From: Epiperipatus broadwayi
Taxonomy: Eukaryota; Onychophora; Udeonychophora; Euonychophora; Peripatidae
DNA length: 64,000 nt
Assembly (NCBI GenBank): GCA_028023455.1
Contig: JAQFVV010001048.1
Span: 59,750-123,749, forward strand
Reading direction: 5' to 3'
The position numbers and the translations under genes are program-made. Each line of letters begins with the position of its first letter. Position 1 is the first letter of the stretch. Shown in pieces: positions 23,891 through 37,000 of the stretch. Under the pieces are notes generated by a model. That model did no database searches and was not told where the DNA came from. It saw nothing but the letters and a program-made list of their open reading frames with translations.

Positions 23891-24715
23891 ATAATTATAG
23901 TTATTATTATTAATAATAATTTGAATATAAAAAAGTTAAAAATAAAGTTGAAGAAAATGATAGAGGGAGGTGTTAAACAAGTATAAGAATTTTTGAAAAT
24001 TTATCAGTTGGTATTTGAAAATAGGATTATAAAGATGTAAGTATTTAGTAATATAATAAAAAAGTAATTTATAATGTAAAAAGTTACTAGTTAAATATAT
24101 AATAAAAATAAAGAAAGTTTAAAAGTAATTATGAAAATATAATTAAAAAGATAATAAAATTATAGATGAAATAGTAGAGATTAAAGATTACACTTTTAAA
24201 ATTATAATAATACATTAAAGATCAGCCTTTTCAAGCTATTGTGCATCCGCTTTTTGCGAGTGTTAATAATAAATGAATAGTTTTATTCCCAACACAAGAT
24301 ATAGTATTTATGAAAGGATAAAATGAATCCTCTTATCCCTTTAAACCCAAATGCTTATATATGGGCAAATCTTAAGCACTGGAAAATAAATAAAATTATT
24401 TTAGAATAATTTAATAATAAAATACTATAAATAAGAAAATAAAATTAGTTAAAAGTGGAATGATTATTTATACTGGTCAGGCTAAGATGTATGTTATTGA
24501 TTATGTATATAAATATAATATATTGATTGTATGATTATATATTTGGTTATTGTAGCTTTTATTATGACTGCAGGACAGTCAAAACTGTAAGATTAAAGTT
24601 TTGGTGTAAAAAATAGTATTGTTAAATATATACGAAAGTTGGAAAAGGTATCATATGTATATATAGAAATCAATAAATAAAAAATGGAGGAAGAAGAAGT
24701 AAATTGTATTAATTA
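23891..24715 (+). repeat. PLE copy 2 3' region (pseudo-LTR), interrupted
   Basis: Homologous to 20658-21287, including the decayed HHR-like block at 24556-24591 and the GGAGGAAGAAGAAGTAAATTGTA end. It is split by the R1-type insertion at about 24212-24386. Confidence 0.7.
24212..24386 (+). mobile_element. R1 foldback-family copy nested in PLE
   Basis: About 175 bp matching R1 units of 0.3-1.3 kb: ACATTAAAGATCAGCC, AAGCTATTGTGCATCCGCTT, GTGTTAATAATAAATGAATA, CCCAACACAAGATATAGTAT, CAAATGCTTATATATGGGCA and CTTAAGCACTGGAAA. The flanks join to give the uninterrupted PLE sequence seen at about 20985-21000. A clear target duplication cannot be read because the junctions are AATA/ATAA-rich. The insertion postdates the PLE. 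Confidence 0.75.
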
Positions 24716-25139
24716 AAAAATTGAAATAAAATAATAATAATAACTTCATAATTTTTTAAATTATAGATAACTAAAACTGTGTTATTAAAGACTGTGTATA
24801 TAGAAAGATCTTTGTATTATGAATACACAGTCATTAACATTGTGATAATTGTTTTTACATTATGTATCAGTAGAGCCAGAAAAAATATAACAGTTCAATT
24901 ACTTCTTTTCTCTGCTACTAATATTTGTTTGTTAATGGTTGAAACTTATAAAATAAAAATATCACACATGACAATTTATTTACATATTAAGCATAAAAGA
25001 AAGGGTCTTCACTGTGCTTCCATCTAGTCTAAGCTTGAGCAATCAATAATTACCAGATGACTCTAAAAGCCTTGTTTTTAGTATTTGAATTCCCACCTTC
25101 AAATAAGTTTTGGTTATTACCTTTATTAATGATGCATGA
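24716..25139. other. AT-rich DNA, no gene
   Basis: One 82-codon open frame (24779-25027) has no recognisable motif and a composition typical of chance frames here. Confidence 0.45.
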
Positions 25140-25705
25140 GATTCAAAATTGGAACACATAAAGCAAGCATCCAACCATTTCTTTTAACTCTATTTTTAAT
25201 TTCAAGATAAAAACTTGACATTCAAACCAGCCTAAATGTTTCTATTGTGAATGATTTCTTAGTGAAATACTCACTTTGTATAAACCATTGACTTAGATAT
25301 TCAATATTATTTCCAATGAACTCATTCTTTGATCAAGATACTTAGGCTCAAACTCACATTTTTATCAATTAGGGTAAAATATTTCACAATAAGTTTCAAT
25401 TGACTTATCTTAAATCTTTTGTAAACTATACTAGAGCCAAAAAAATATATCACAACATTAAATAACCCAATTCTCAATATAACAAGACCCACAATCCCAT
25501 TGCTTGTTCCATTACTTGGAGATCCCTTTTTCACAGATCACATTTTTGAGCATGTTGATCTATTAAACCAATATAATATCAATTCTCTTGTTAGCATTTT
25601 ATTTAGTAAGCTAAATAAAATAATTTATCATTCTAGACACATATGGACAACTCTGCCTGGTGCTAAGACTTCAATCAAGTTTCAAATGTTCAGTATTCTT
25701 CAATC
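25140..25705. other. coding-like stretch, strand uncertain, unidentified
   Basis: Unusually open on both strands for such AT-rich DNA. The plus strand is open for about 95 codons (about 25423-25708; PLLVPLLGDPFFTDHIFEHV inside). The minus strand has a 70-codon frame (25534-25322), followed downstream by a second stretch open for about 60 codons with one stop (EYLSQWFIQSEYFTK, NGWMLALCVPILNLMHH, about 25325-25140). I recognise no family. It may be a decayed transposon or gene fragment, or chance. Confidence 0.25.
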
Positions 25706-26559
25706 ATAGTAGAATTTCTTTTTAATCTTTTATTTAGTATAATTCCAACCAAAACCCTTCTCATTAACAGGCTCATGTTAAATCTCAAACCCATGTGTTT
25801 TGTGCAATACCTATCATGAAGATATATGGCACACTTTTAAAACCTACTAATACTTTGCCTCTTTAAGGTAACCTAAAGCAATTGTTTAAAAATATGTTAA
25901 GCAGAACGTATCTATTATTGTTCATACACATAAAACCATGTGGCTTAGAGGCTATTTTATTATATTTGACAAAAAAATTACAATAAACTTAAAATAAATA
26001 ATAAGATATTGTAGATATATGACTCATTTCACATACATACATATTATTTAATTAAAAAAAAATTTCTTTTATATATATAAGGATTTATATATGTGTATTT
26101 ATTATTATAAATTTATAGATAGTTAATGAATAAACCATTATGTAGAGGGTAATAATATTTGGTAATGATTTATTATATATATTTTTATTAAATAAGGTGT
26201 CATATTATTTAACTTTGGTTTTATTAAAATAGAGTAGATCAGAAAAGTGTAAAATAAGGCGATGGAGATTATTAGATTAGGAGATAAAAAAAATGTACAC
26301 GTGTGAAAGAATGAATACATCTGTACAAACACAAAGATGCTTTTACACCTATTTCTGATGGCTATAGATTCCATGTTTGTTGTTGTCTGTGTCTTAAGAT
26401 TATTTTTACAAAAGAGGTGCTTTGATGTAGATAACGATAGTGATCAATTTTAAGTCTTTATTGATTGTGACCGATGTCAAACTTGTGAAGCTTTGATTTT
26501 TTTTTAAGATAAGGTTTCCAGATGTTTTTTTTTCTTTGGTTGAAATTCGCGATATAAAT
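25706..26559. other. AT-rich DNA, no gene
   Basis: Nothing recognisable. Short (AT)n runs near 26070. Confidence 0.5.
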
Positions 26560-26800
26560 GATTGAAACAATTTTTTTAATCAGTTGGTCATTAATTTTTT
26601 TTAGAGAGATGATCACTTAGTCATTAATTTTTTTTTTTTAAAGAGATAATCAGGCAGTATGATTTTATTTTTTGATCAGTCAGTATGATTTTATTTTTAG
26701 AGACTCAATATGAATATTTTGGAGAGACAGTCACTCAGATTATTATTATTAAAGTGAGATGTAACTCAGTGATTATTATTTTGAGACTCAACTCAGTCGG
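26560..26800 (+). repeat. diverged short tandem repeat
   Basis: Repeated TCAGTxxGTCATTAATTTTTT, AGAGAGATGATCAC and CAGTATGATTTTATTTTT segments at irregular 35-50 bp spacing, ending in ACTCAGTGATTATTATTTTGAGACTCA-type units. It looks like an old minisatellite. Confidence 0.45.
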
Positions 26801-28799
26801 TCCTTCCTTGTTATTAATGTTAAAATAGGAAAAAGGAGAAAAGTAAGCAATTTGATTTTTTTTATTCACTCTTTAAAAATTGAGAAAGGAAATGAAGTAA
26901 AAGACTCTGGTATAAAGTCAATATAGACAAAGATGTGCATCTATATAAACAATTTCCAGCAATATTAAAGAAGAGAGGAAAACATTGGAACAAGATTGAA
27001 TTTAATAGAAGTTATTAACAATGATATAAATATGATATTAACATATTTGGCTATGCATAATACTATGCCTCTGCATTGCTAAACCATTTTTTTTCTGCTT
27101 CCTGGTTAATACAGAATGAGTTAAAATTGCTGATCTGTCTATGAAGTCATATATCAAATAATAACCAACAAAATGATAGAGTTTGAAGCCAACCACACAA
27201 GCTATATGGAATGCTTCTTTTCTAGTTCTTGGCTTATTAGAAGCTCATTACCTTCGAATGAATGGAGAAGAGGAAATAGGAGGAAAAGAAAATTTATAAA
27301 AGCCATGTAGAACCAAGTTTGAAGCCATGAATCAAATTTTTGTTAGTTTACCTCAATCATCTAAAGTGTCAACAGCAATTATTTTTTTAAAAGGAGAGAG
27401 ACAAGCAAATCCACTGGTACCTACTTATTCAAAAGTACTTATAATAAATTTTTTTTGAAATGGTAGAAGGAGGCCAATCAACAATGAATAATAATAGAAT
27501 TGAAGAAACAAGCAAGTCAATTGATTCAGCATTATCTTAAAAGTATCTGCAATAACTTTCTTTTTTTTTTGTTGTTGTTGAGCAAAGACAAGCAGTCTGA
27601 AAATTCAAACTCAGGACATTAATAAGAAGTAAAAAGTAAACGGGTAAATATGAACTTTCTTTAACCGATTTTATTCTTGCTTATTAAAAGTAAACCTTAA
27701 TTTACTGGTCAAAGCAATTTTCTTTTTTGATACAGAAACATTAAAGACTTGTTTATCTATAGTTATTTGCAATATCTCACAACATAGCACAAACATAGTT
27801 AAATCTTTAAACTTAAATTTTTCATTATTTTTATATTATTTTTTTTTATATTATATATTGTAATGTTGAAATGGTTTTTTTTAATTGTTCTTCAGTTGTT
27901 AATGATAGTGAGCAACCTATAAAAATATGCATTTATAATGTTTTTATTTTATTTTATCTGGTTGCATATTAAAATTAATATCATGTATTTATTTTCTTTT
28001 GCTAAAGGTTGAAAAAAAATATTTTTATATATGTAATTTATGGGTATACATTTTAAACATATATGTTAACATTACCGAATGCGTGCATGTGTAACTGCTT
28101 ATCCAAACACATCAAAGAATAGGTTATATATGATTAGTTTAAAATGGTAAATTGAAAAGTAGGGCATTACATTTGAATGGAAGTGAAATAACATATACAA
28201 GTTACACCTGAAATTTATTTTATGATATGATAAGTAAGAAAAGTCTTAAATAAGCATTTATAGAATATGTATTTTTTTCTAATATTGATTTAAGTCAGCT
28301 TATTTTGAGATATCAAGAAAAATGACAAACCTATATGTTAGATTTATTTGCTTATACTTATATAAATTTTTTATATTAATTTTTGTATTGAATTAATATG
28401 GTAATAAGCCATTTATTTAATTGTTGATTTGACTTTAAAGAAGGAAAGAAAGAGTAGTAGTGTTAATAAAATATAATTATATATCTTAATTGGTTTCCGA
28501 GTTATTATTAAGAATATTGTGTTTTTTTCTTGTCTTAATTCTATCATTTTAATTCATCATCATTGCTCGCAGTTATTAAGTATTACTATTCGTATATATT
28601 GAGCAATCACTTGCAAATATTAAGCGTCCGCAAAATAATAGGTAAACTAGAATGTTGATATTTAAGTATTTAAGGATTATGCTTGAGAATAACCAAATTT
28701 TGATAATTATAGTTCAACAATAGAAAGCTAAAATTGTGTTGTGTCCATGAGTTTAGATCATCCTCATCAAAGATGGATATCATGTTATTGGTTAAAAAT
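26801..28799. other. AT-rich DNA, no gene
   Basis: No coding frame over 60 codons. Related AAGCAAGTCAATTGATTCAG-like and AAGCAAATCCACTGG-like segments at 27400 and 27510 hint at an old duplication. Confidence 0.45.
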
Positions 28800-30130
28800 G
28801 TTTCAAATAATACTATATAAAAGTTATGATCGCCATCAATCATCATTAATAAATTATAATCATTAAATTTAATGTTTAGCGTAATGAATATATTTTAGTA
28901 AATAGAGGTTTATAGAAAATTGAATATTATGCAAAGAGATTCATGATGATCAATCATCACCACTAGTATTATTAAATCCCAGTATGAAATAGGATAATTT
29001 TAATAGATGCCTATAAGTTTATAAAGATGAATTTATTGTTGTGAGTTTATTAATAAGCCATGGCTGGTATCATCATCACTATTATAATCAATATTATGAT
29101 ATCACTGTTATTATCATTATTATTATGATATTTTTATCATCATCATCATTATTACCTTTATTGTGATAAATAATCTAGTTAAATGGCCATCAATATCAAT
29201 AATGGTCTTCACATGCTTGTTTGGAAGCCATTAATAAGATTATACATGTCTGTTCATCAATATACGTAAATGAGCTAGCAATGTCTATAAGAATCTTTGA
29301 TCTATAGTATAAACTTTGGTAATATTGGGATCTTGAAATTTTATCAATATAGATAAAATGTAAGAATGTCATTTTTTTTTCATTAGTCATCCAAGTCATG
29401 TGTAATAAAAATGTACTGAATGAGTTTGAACTCAAGTACACTATATCAGATACTTATCTAGATTGAAAACAATCTAGTGGCGCTCATGGGAAAACACATG
29501 TACTTAGCTAAACTGAATAAAGAGTGATATCATCCCTTTCCAACTTCATAATATTAGTTTTATAGAATATATATATTTTTTATAAGTTGTCATGAATAGC
29601 ACCAGTGTGTGCATATGACCATGAATGGTCTTATATATTTGGAAAGAAGAATAGGAAGGATTCTTTGTTAGAAGAACCTAGTATTGGAGATAAGCATAAG
29701 GCACTCCAGGAATTTCACAGTGGGTACTTTTATTCAGTTGCTATATTTAATATTATTTTTATTTGATGACAATGGCCAGTATGTTTTATTGTTCAAATGA
29801 CTGCCCCAATATATAAATAAATACCAAGAATCTTTAATGCTGATATTTTCAAGTGGCACAGTGATTCTATAATTTCTTTATCTATGCTATGATGAATTAA
29901 TATAGTTACAAATGGTACAGATTGGATAGGCATATATCTAATAATTAATAATTTCCCCTATCTAAATATTTATTATGGTTACAAATGTGACATATTAAAA
30001 TAGTTACAAATTATAGTTACAAATGGCATGCCAAATCGGGATTGAAATATGCCACACACCTGAGAGAGGTGTATTTCTATATTAATTTAAATAGTTGCAA
30101 ATCTTATATTAATTTGAAATAGTTACAATA
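28800..30130 (+). repeat. R5 old interspersed repeat, copy 2
   Basis: Diverged counterpart of 14925-15890 with the same block order: CATCACCACTAGTA, TTGTTGTGAGTT, a TCATCATCATCATTATTA microsatellite near 29130, TTAAATGGCC at about 29174, and repeated AGTTACAAATGGCA motifs at 29905-30025. No coding frame is recognised; the 81-codon minus frame at 29441-29196 lies within repeat sequence. Confidence 0.5.
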
Positions 30131-33100
30131 TGTTTTAACACATACTTAGATGCTCTTACATTTATATTTAGGAATATCATGAACAAACTATAGCAGTCCT
30201 TTTTTTAGTCATATAATGTCATTACATGTATAAATACAATTTGTATATCTTACTTCAAACATTTATAACAAAATATATATATATATACATAACTTGATGT
30301 TTTAACTATCCTACTGTCTTACTCAAAGCTATGATATAGTGATAATAAAATAAATATATAAATAATATAATAAACAATTGTAATTAAAATAAATAAATAA
30401 ATAAAAATAAGTAAAACAAAATATAATAAAAATAAAATAAAATAAATGTGATAAATTACAACCAATAAAATAATATAATCGAGATAATATAAAATAAAAT
30501 ATGCAATATTAAATTGAGAAATAAAATAAATATGAATTATACATGTATATTCCTATATTTATATGTATTTGTAAACAACTATTAATTTTAATATATTATC
30601 TCTTTTATTATTTTTTAATATTTCCTAATTATTACTATTTTTTATAAATTAAATAAATTTAAAATTGTCATTCTATTATCCCCAAATTAATAAAATACTT
30701 ATGATTTTATCTTTACAAATTTCTTTCTTCAACATCAGTCTATTTATTAAAATTTTTTTTATTTTATTTTAAAGTAATATACACTATTATGCTTTTATTT
30801 AATCTTTTGTTATTAATAATTTTCCTTTATCTTTATCTTTTTATTTTACAACTATAAATAAAAAATGTTATAAATCTTTTTAAATTTATTTAATATTATT
30901 TCAGTCCCTTAAAAATTTTGAAAATGTTTTTTTTTAATTTTAAATTTTATTATATTATATCCTATCGTTGTCTATTATATATTATTTAAACTAACTATGT
31001 CTATAATCATTGCAACTCTTTTATTTATATATTTTTATTTATATATACTTTATCATATTAATTCATATCATTTATAGTCTTCTGTTAATATTGTCCTATT
31101 CTCATTTAATAAATGGCTAAATTATTATATATAATTTTTTTTTATAAATCATATTTTATATATATTTTAATATTATATTTTTTATATTTTATAACTACAT
31201 ATTATTTATAAATATATTCATATTTACATTCATATTTTAAATTTTCTACAAACTGATATATACTTATATTTTATTATCATTCATATAAGTAATTATATTT
31301 TTATATATTTCTCTTTATATATCTCTTTATTAATAATTTTATGATAATGTCATTATAATCCCAGAATCTCTATACAATTTTATTTTCATCCTTTTTAATA
31401 ATATTTCTTTTTTTTTTTTTTAACATTGACTATACATAACACCATTTTTATTAAACCTTCTGTAAATTTGTGTTGTGTTTCCTTTGTAAGTATAAAGATT
31501 GGTGTTTGAAGCCAGATGTACAAATAGTATTTATATAAAATATTACAGCAAAACAAAGGAAGAAATAGATTAGTGATATTTGATCATTGCATGTAATTGT
31601 TTATTGAGATTAACATTCTACAAAAGCATGACATATTGAATTAACTATACATTACATTAAAATTTGCCTATCTGAACTGATATATCAGTTTTATTTGACT
31701 ACAATTTTATTGGTAAATGATACCATATTGAACTGTAAGCACTGATATTTGTTTAAGACTCATTATATGGTCTGCTGGGTAATTTTTATGTATAAATATA
31801 TCAGTATGTGTGTGTTTTTTTATAAATATATGAAAAGAAATAACCCACACTGTCATCATCCAGTATTTTAAAATCTGGAAAAATATCAATCTTTCCTTCT
31901 TATTTTCAATGAGGGTGTTATAGAAACCTTTTTCTGAAGTGGATACCTTATTTTAATTATGCATAAATGTTTAAATTTAAAATTTGTTCTCATTAGACTT
32001 AATTTATTATTAAGTATATTCACATGATCATATTTGGAAGTTGGTGCTTTTACAGGGCAAATACATCATCTGGCAATAAACACATCTTGATAATTTTGAA
32101 ATCTTTTCACAAGTAAGTTAGTTCAGGAATGTTAAATTTTCATTAGAAAATATTAATTATTATGAAAATTAGTTTTAGGCACAAATTGTAAGCATTCCTG
32201 CTTTATTCAGAATTTATCTGAATCCTTTGATTAATCAATAAGTTCAAATACTGAGTTTTTATTTTTGTTAATCATATATTTATTTAGATGCAATGCTTAT
32301 TATAAGAGTACCTGAATTTAGACAACTTTTTAATTTAAAAAAATATTGATATGTAAATAAATATTCAGAAAAAAAGCTTTAGAACAATCTATGTTATTTA
32401 GATAATTTTAATTGATCACAAAAACAAATTATAGCTGAATTATGATCAAATTGTCATCCTTGATAAGAACTGTCACAGACATTGAACTCATGTTTTTATG
32501 GGATTAAAAGCAATAATTTATTATCATATGAATGAATAATCAACTGACATCAGATGGTGATGATAATCATTTCACAAGTCTAGTGTTTTGTGAGAGAGTA
32601 ACACATCTAGTAATCATTTTTTATAATAACTAAGCTAATAATTGAAAGTTTAAACATGGTTTTCAATCCAAGCCATATGCTTCTGCACCACTCCAATAAT
32701 CATCATTGCTGGTTTAGTTTTTACTACCATCTAGCATCCCTTATTTACTCATGATTACATGGATAGCTATTAAGAAGTGTTGTATAATGAATTTATGCTA
32801 AGTGTAAGCTGGGAACATTGTTGCTTTAAGTTATGGGTCTATGAGAAACTATTTTTATTTATTGATAAAAATGGTTTTGTTTAGTATATATGTCAATGTT
32901 TGGGTTGATTGAATTTGGTGGAATGCATGTGAATGGTAATTTATTTTATATTTCTAATTTATTGCAGTTTAGTAATTGAATAGTGGATTCTTTAGCTCAA
33001 AGTGCATTGTCATAGTAGCAATTCTCATTTCCAGCACTTAAACTTTATATGAACACTTATTTTTAAAAATTATTAGTATCAGTTCAGATGCATTACAATT

Positions 33101-33804
33101 AGAGGACATGGTAAACACTAAAAAATAATAATAGTTGCATCCTGCTATGCTGAATGACTGTTAGTTGTGATTGAATTTTGTTTTTGTACTATAATAAGTT
33201 ATATATTTTATATCTATTATATTATTGAATAACATTTATTTTAATTTAGCCAATCAAATTGTTTGGCTATTACAATATTGTCAAAATGTCTATATCAATC
33301 TAGTTAAAAGATTAGAATATATCTAAATATAAATAGACAAAAAATATAAACTTCCACATAATGCACAAGTTACCATGTTTTAAAGTGATATATTTTATTG
33401 GAAAAAAATATAATCAGAGATTGACACATAAATAATGTTAGAAAAATGCGTAGTTTTATTATGACAAAAGATGACATTGTCTCAACAACATTTAATATTG
33501 ATATTTGCTGTAATATATTAATATTGTCTAGTCATTTGTTTTACCAGCATCATTATATTTGATAATTTAATCGAACTATATTTTAATTGTATTATTATTG
33601 TGGTTATGATGAATATTAGCTCTAAGATATATCTTGCCTTTTGCAAGTTTTTTGCAACATAAATATAAAAATTGTTACATATACTTTGAATTATAATAAT
33701 AATAAAATTTTGTTTCTTTTAATGTAAAGTATTTTACAATATTTTATCTTTACCTAATATATTCTTTTTTTTTTTGCTTAATTATAAATTTACAAATAAG
33801 TAAT
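30131..33804. other. extremely AT-rich DNA, no gene
   Basis: 30330-31440 is the most AT-rich part of the window. An A-rich plus strand (AAATAAAATAAA-type, 30330-30540) gives way to a T-rich one (30600-31430). The rest is ordinary AT-rich sequence with no recognisable gene. Confidence 0.55.
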
Positions 33805-33854
33805 AATTATTCTACACGAATAATGATAAACAGCTTTATTCGTGTAGAATAATT
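33805..33854. repeat. perfect 19-bp inverted repeat
   Basis: AATTATTCTACACGAATAA (33805-33823) and its exact complement (33836-33854) flank a 12-base loop, TGATAAACAGCT. It could be a stem-loop, a protein-binding palindrome or a transposon end. No partner copy of the sequence is seen elsewhere in the window. Confidence 0.7.
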
Positions 33855-33959
33855 TTCATTATCCGACAGTTTTTATATTATTTATTAAATAAGTAATAAT
33901 ATAATTATAATAACAATTTTAATATATATATAAGTTTTAAAATATAGTTAATTTGTTTT

Positions 33960-36900
33960 TCAATTTTCATGATTTCTGGTTTTATAATATCAGAGATATG
34001 AAAGTAATATATATTTTTGGACACATTTCTAATTCCAGTTTTGCCAGCAACAGTTTGATTTGATAGACAATTTTTGATAGTTTCTTCGATTCATGAATTT
34101 TTTACATAATCATGGATTCCAACTTATTTACATATTTTATACTTATTATCAGTTCCATTTTTTCTATTTATTTTGGTAATAATAGGGATTGCTTGTTTTG
34201 TAGATTTTGTTCTAATAATGATTGATTCCAAATAAGATTTTATGGTCAAGAATTATTTTGTTACGATGGTTATAAAAATACTAATAAATATTTTTATACT
34301 GAATATTATCTAGAGTTCACTTATCTAATTGGCTACATTTTTATCTTAGTGAATGTTTGTAACTGTGGGTAGATGGCTTTAACCCACTATCATGCCATAT
34401 TCTGAAGTATTAGTTATCAGGATAACATCCAGATGGCTATTGTAATAGATTAGTTTTATTAATTCCTTTCTCTAGCTTATATTTCCAATCCATTTTTGGT
34501 TTTTCCTTAATTGTCCATAAAGCAATCAAATGATATATGCCTGCCCCTTCAAAAGTTTTTAAATTGTTAATCAGACTTAGGAAAATGTATAGATCCTTAA
34601 AATTACATGATTTTAATACAATTCTAAAACAATAATTTTCTTTTTTTTTCTCTATATATTTTCTTGAATTGTTTTTTTTAATTCAAGACCAGCTTTAGAA
34701 AATAATTATTTTTAGGAAATTTAAAGTTGTAATTTAATAAATATTTTATAAAGTTACATAGACAAATTGTAATACTAGAGGGAGCTGGGGTAATTTAGTA
34801 CTAGCGATAGTAAAATGTCTTATGGCAGTTTGTATCTTCTAGAAAAAAAATCAGCAGTTTGTAAGTACCTCCTAACAACATCACCAATATTTATGAGTAT
34901 TTAAAAAGCCCTTATGAAAAAAACCACCAATTCATAAGTACATTCTAAAAAAAACAGGCCTTTGAACCATTATTTTTTTCAGTTCTGTCAAAAGTACCAT
35001 CTTTTTTCTGGTTTCCAGTTTGAAGCCCTGAAAAAAACGTAGTCACCCTCAGGTATATTTTCACCAAAAAAAGTTACCCTCCAACATCTGAAAGTTTGGC
35101 CACCCCTGGCTTATAGCTTTGAATCCCTATGCTTCTCAAATTTACATGAAAAATTTAATTTCACAACAAAGATGGAGAGTTTTTCATATTTCTTAACAAC
35201 AGACTTCCTTGAAGACTATCAGAATGTTGTCTAAACATCATATTACATAGTCAGTCCTTTGAAAAGGCATACATATTTTTATTAAAATATATTTGCAGCT
35301 ATCTTAATGCCAAGATGGTAGTCACTTGTGATTGAACAAACCGTAACATGAGAGAAACAAAAGCATTCAGTACTAGTTTTGCAAAATGGGTTCCTCTTTG
35401 ATTTTGTATGCATTTGGAATTAAATACAACCTTTTTTTTTTTGAATTTTTATTAATTGTTACACAATGATCTCTGCAGGAATATGTGTGTTTATTAAATT
35501 TAGTAATTCCCTTTGTTTTTAATTTTACAAACTTGGTTTTGGTTGTAAATCTTTAGCAAAAGATACTTTTCAGAATTTACGAATAATTAGTTTAGACTTG
35601 TGCATCAATCAGTAGTAGCAGAAAATATATTTATTTACCCTTGGTCTAGGTTAAACAGAGATGGAAATGTATGTTTATTATATATTTTCTTTTTAAATGA
35701 CAAGATTTTAACTACAAAAATTATGATTTCCAAGGGTTTAAACTATTCCTTGCACAATATAAGATTTTTGGTGCCCTGAATTTTGTATAACAATAGAGTT
35801 TTTACCTTTTATTTCATTCAACTATAATTTTAATTTCACCTTTATTTTGCTAAATTTACATTTCTGGCTTGTATTCAAGGGAAATTTGGTTTAATTATGG
35901 AGTTTTATTACAGTTTTTAATTATTAATTTAATATTTAATGATCATCAATGAGATTCTGCAAATTATTTTATTTAGTTTTTAAATAGTAAGCATCATTTA
36001 TTCAGGATTTCTAGTTCTTGCATTTTTAATGTTAGTTTTTGATATCGCAATATTTCTTTGACTGGCTTTAGAGAAACTAATTCTTTCTCCCCATCTTTTG
36101 TAAGACCTGTTTTTAATATGCAAATTTTGTCTTTCTGCAATTTACATTTACAAGCTGCAAGCTCCTGATAGCCATAGCAATAATATTTGACTCCCTAATC
36201 TTTTATGAATTTTTGCACCTTCTGGATTTATGCCCTTAAAGTTATAGAAATCTTAACTTGACAGAATTCTACAGTATGTATAGTTTGAATTGTTTGATTA
36301 CAAGCACATGTGCTATTGCTTGTTTGATATCTTCACTGAATGTTTACTCAGTTAAAGAGAGTAATTGATTTTTTAGTGTATCATCCAACTTTCTCCAATA
36401 GTTGTTTTAAAAAAATGTTCACTAATTGACCTACAAGTGCACAATCTTTTGTCAAAATTTATTCATGGAACTTCTCCCTTGTTTAGCATCAGGTATAAAA
36501 ATGAAAATAGATTATATGTTTTGTCAATTTAAGGTTAAAGCAATTCATTAATATATCAATTATATTTGATAGTTTGACTTTACAGAGGCAAAATAAAATT
36601 TCTCAATCATTTTTAACCCATTATACACAGTGACATGTTCATTTTATTAGCATTATTGTAAACATTTATTCTGAGATATCACATTATTCAATTTAAATAT
36701 AAAGTCATTTGGATGGGATATTATTGTCAAACTCATTTATATTAAATTTTTTCTTGTGATATTTATTATTTGAATCCAAAACTCATGATAATTGTCAATT
36801 TATATTGTTATCAACTTTGAAATTGTTATCAAGTCTGTGCAGTTTTTATTACTAGAAAGTTTATGCACTTATTAATTACACAATTCGAATTTTGTCTTTG

Positions 36901-37000
36901 ATTGCTAATTTTAGTTATTACACAGTTCAAATTTTATTTGTGACTGTCTCATTACTATAACTCTGAGTAGATTTCTGTGTGATGTGTGTAGTAAATAATT
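33960..37000 (-). pseudogene. decayed coding region, unidentified
   Basis: Minus-strand coding-like fragments separated by stops and shifts. The best is open from 34705 to a TAG at 34439-34437 (88 codons, with SKAGLELKKN, KDLYIFLSLINNLKTFEG, PKMDWKYKLEKG). A second runs about 36200-36005 (YYCYGYQELAACKCKLQKDK, GEKELVSLKPVKEILRYQ) and ends in TGA; a frameshifted upstream part reads GINPEGAKIHKRLG. A third lies near 36455-36410 (KDCALVGQLVNIFLKQ). The fragments look like protein but match no family I know, and whether they belong to one gene is inference. Confidence 0.3.
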
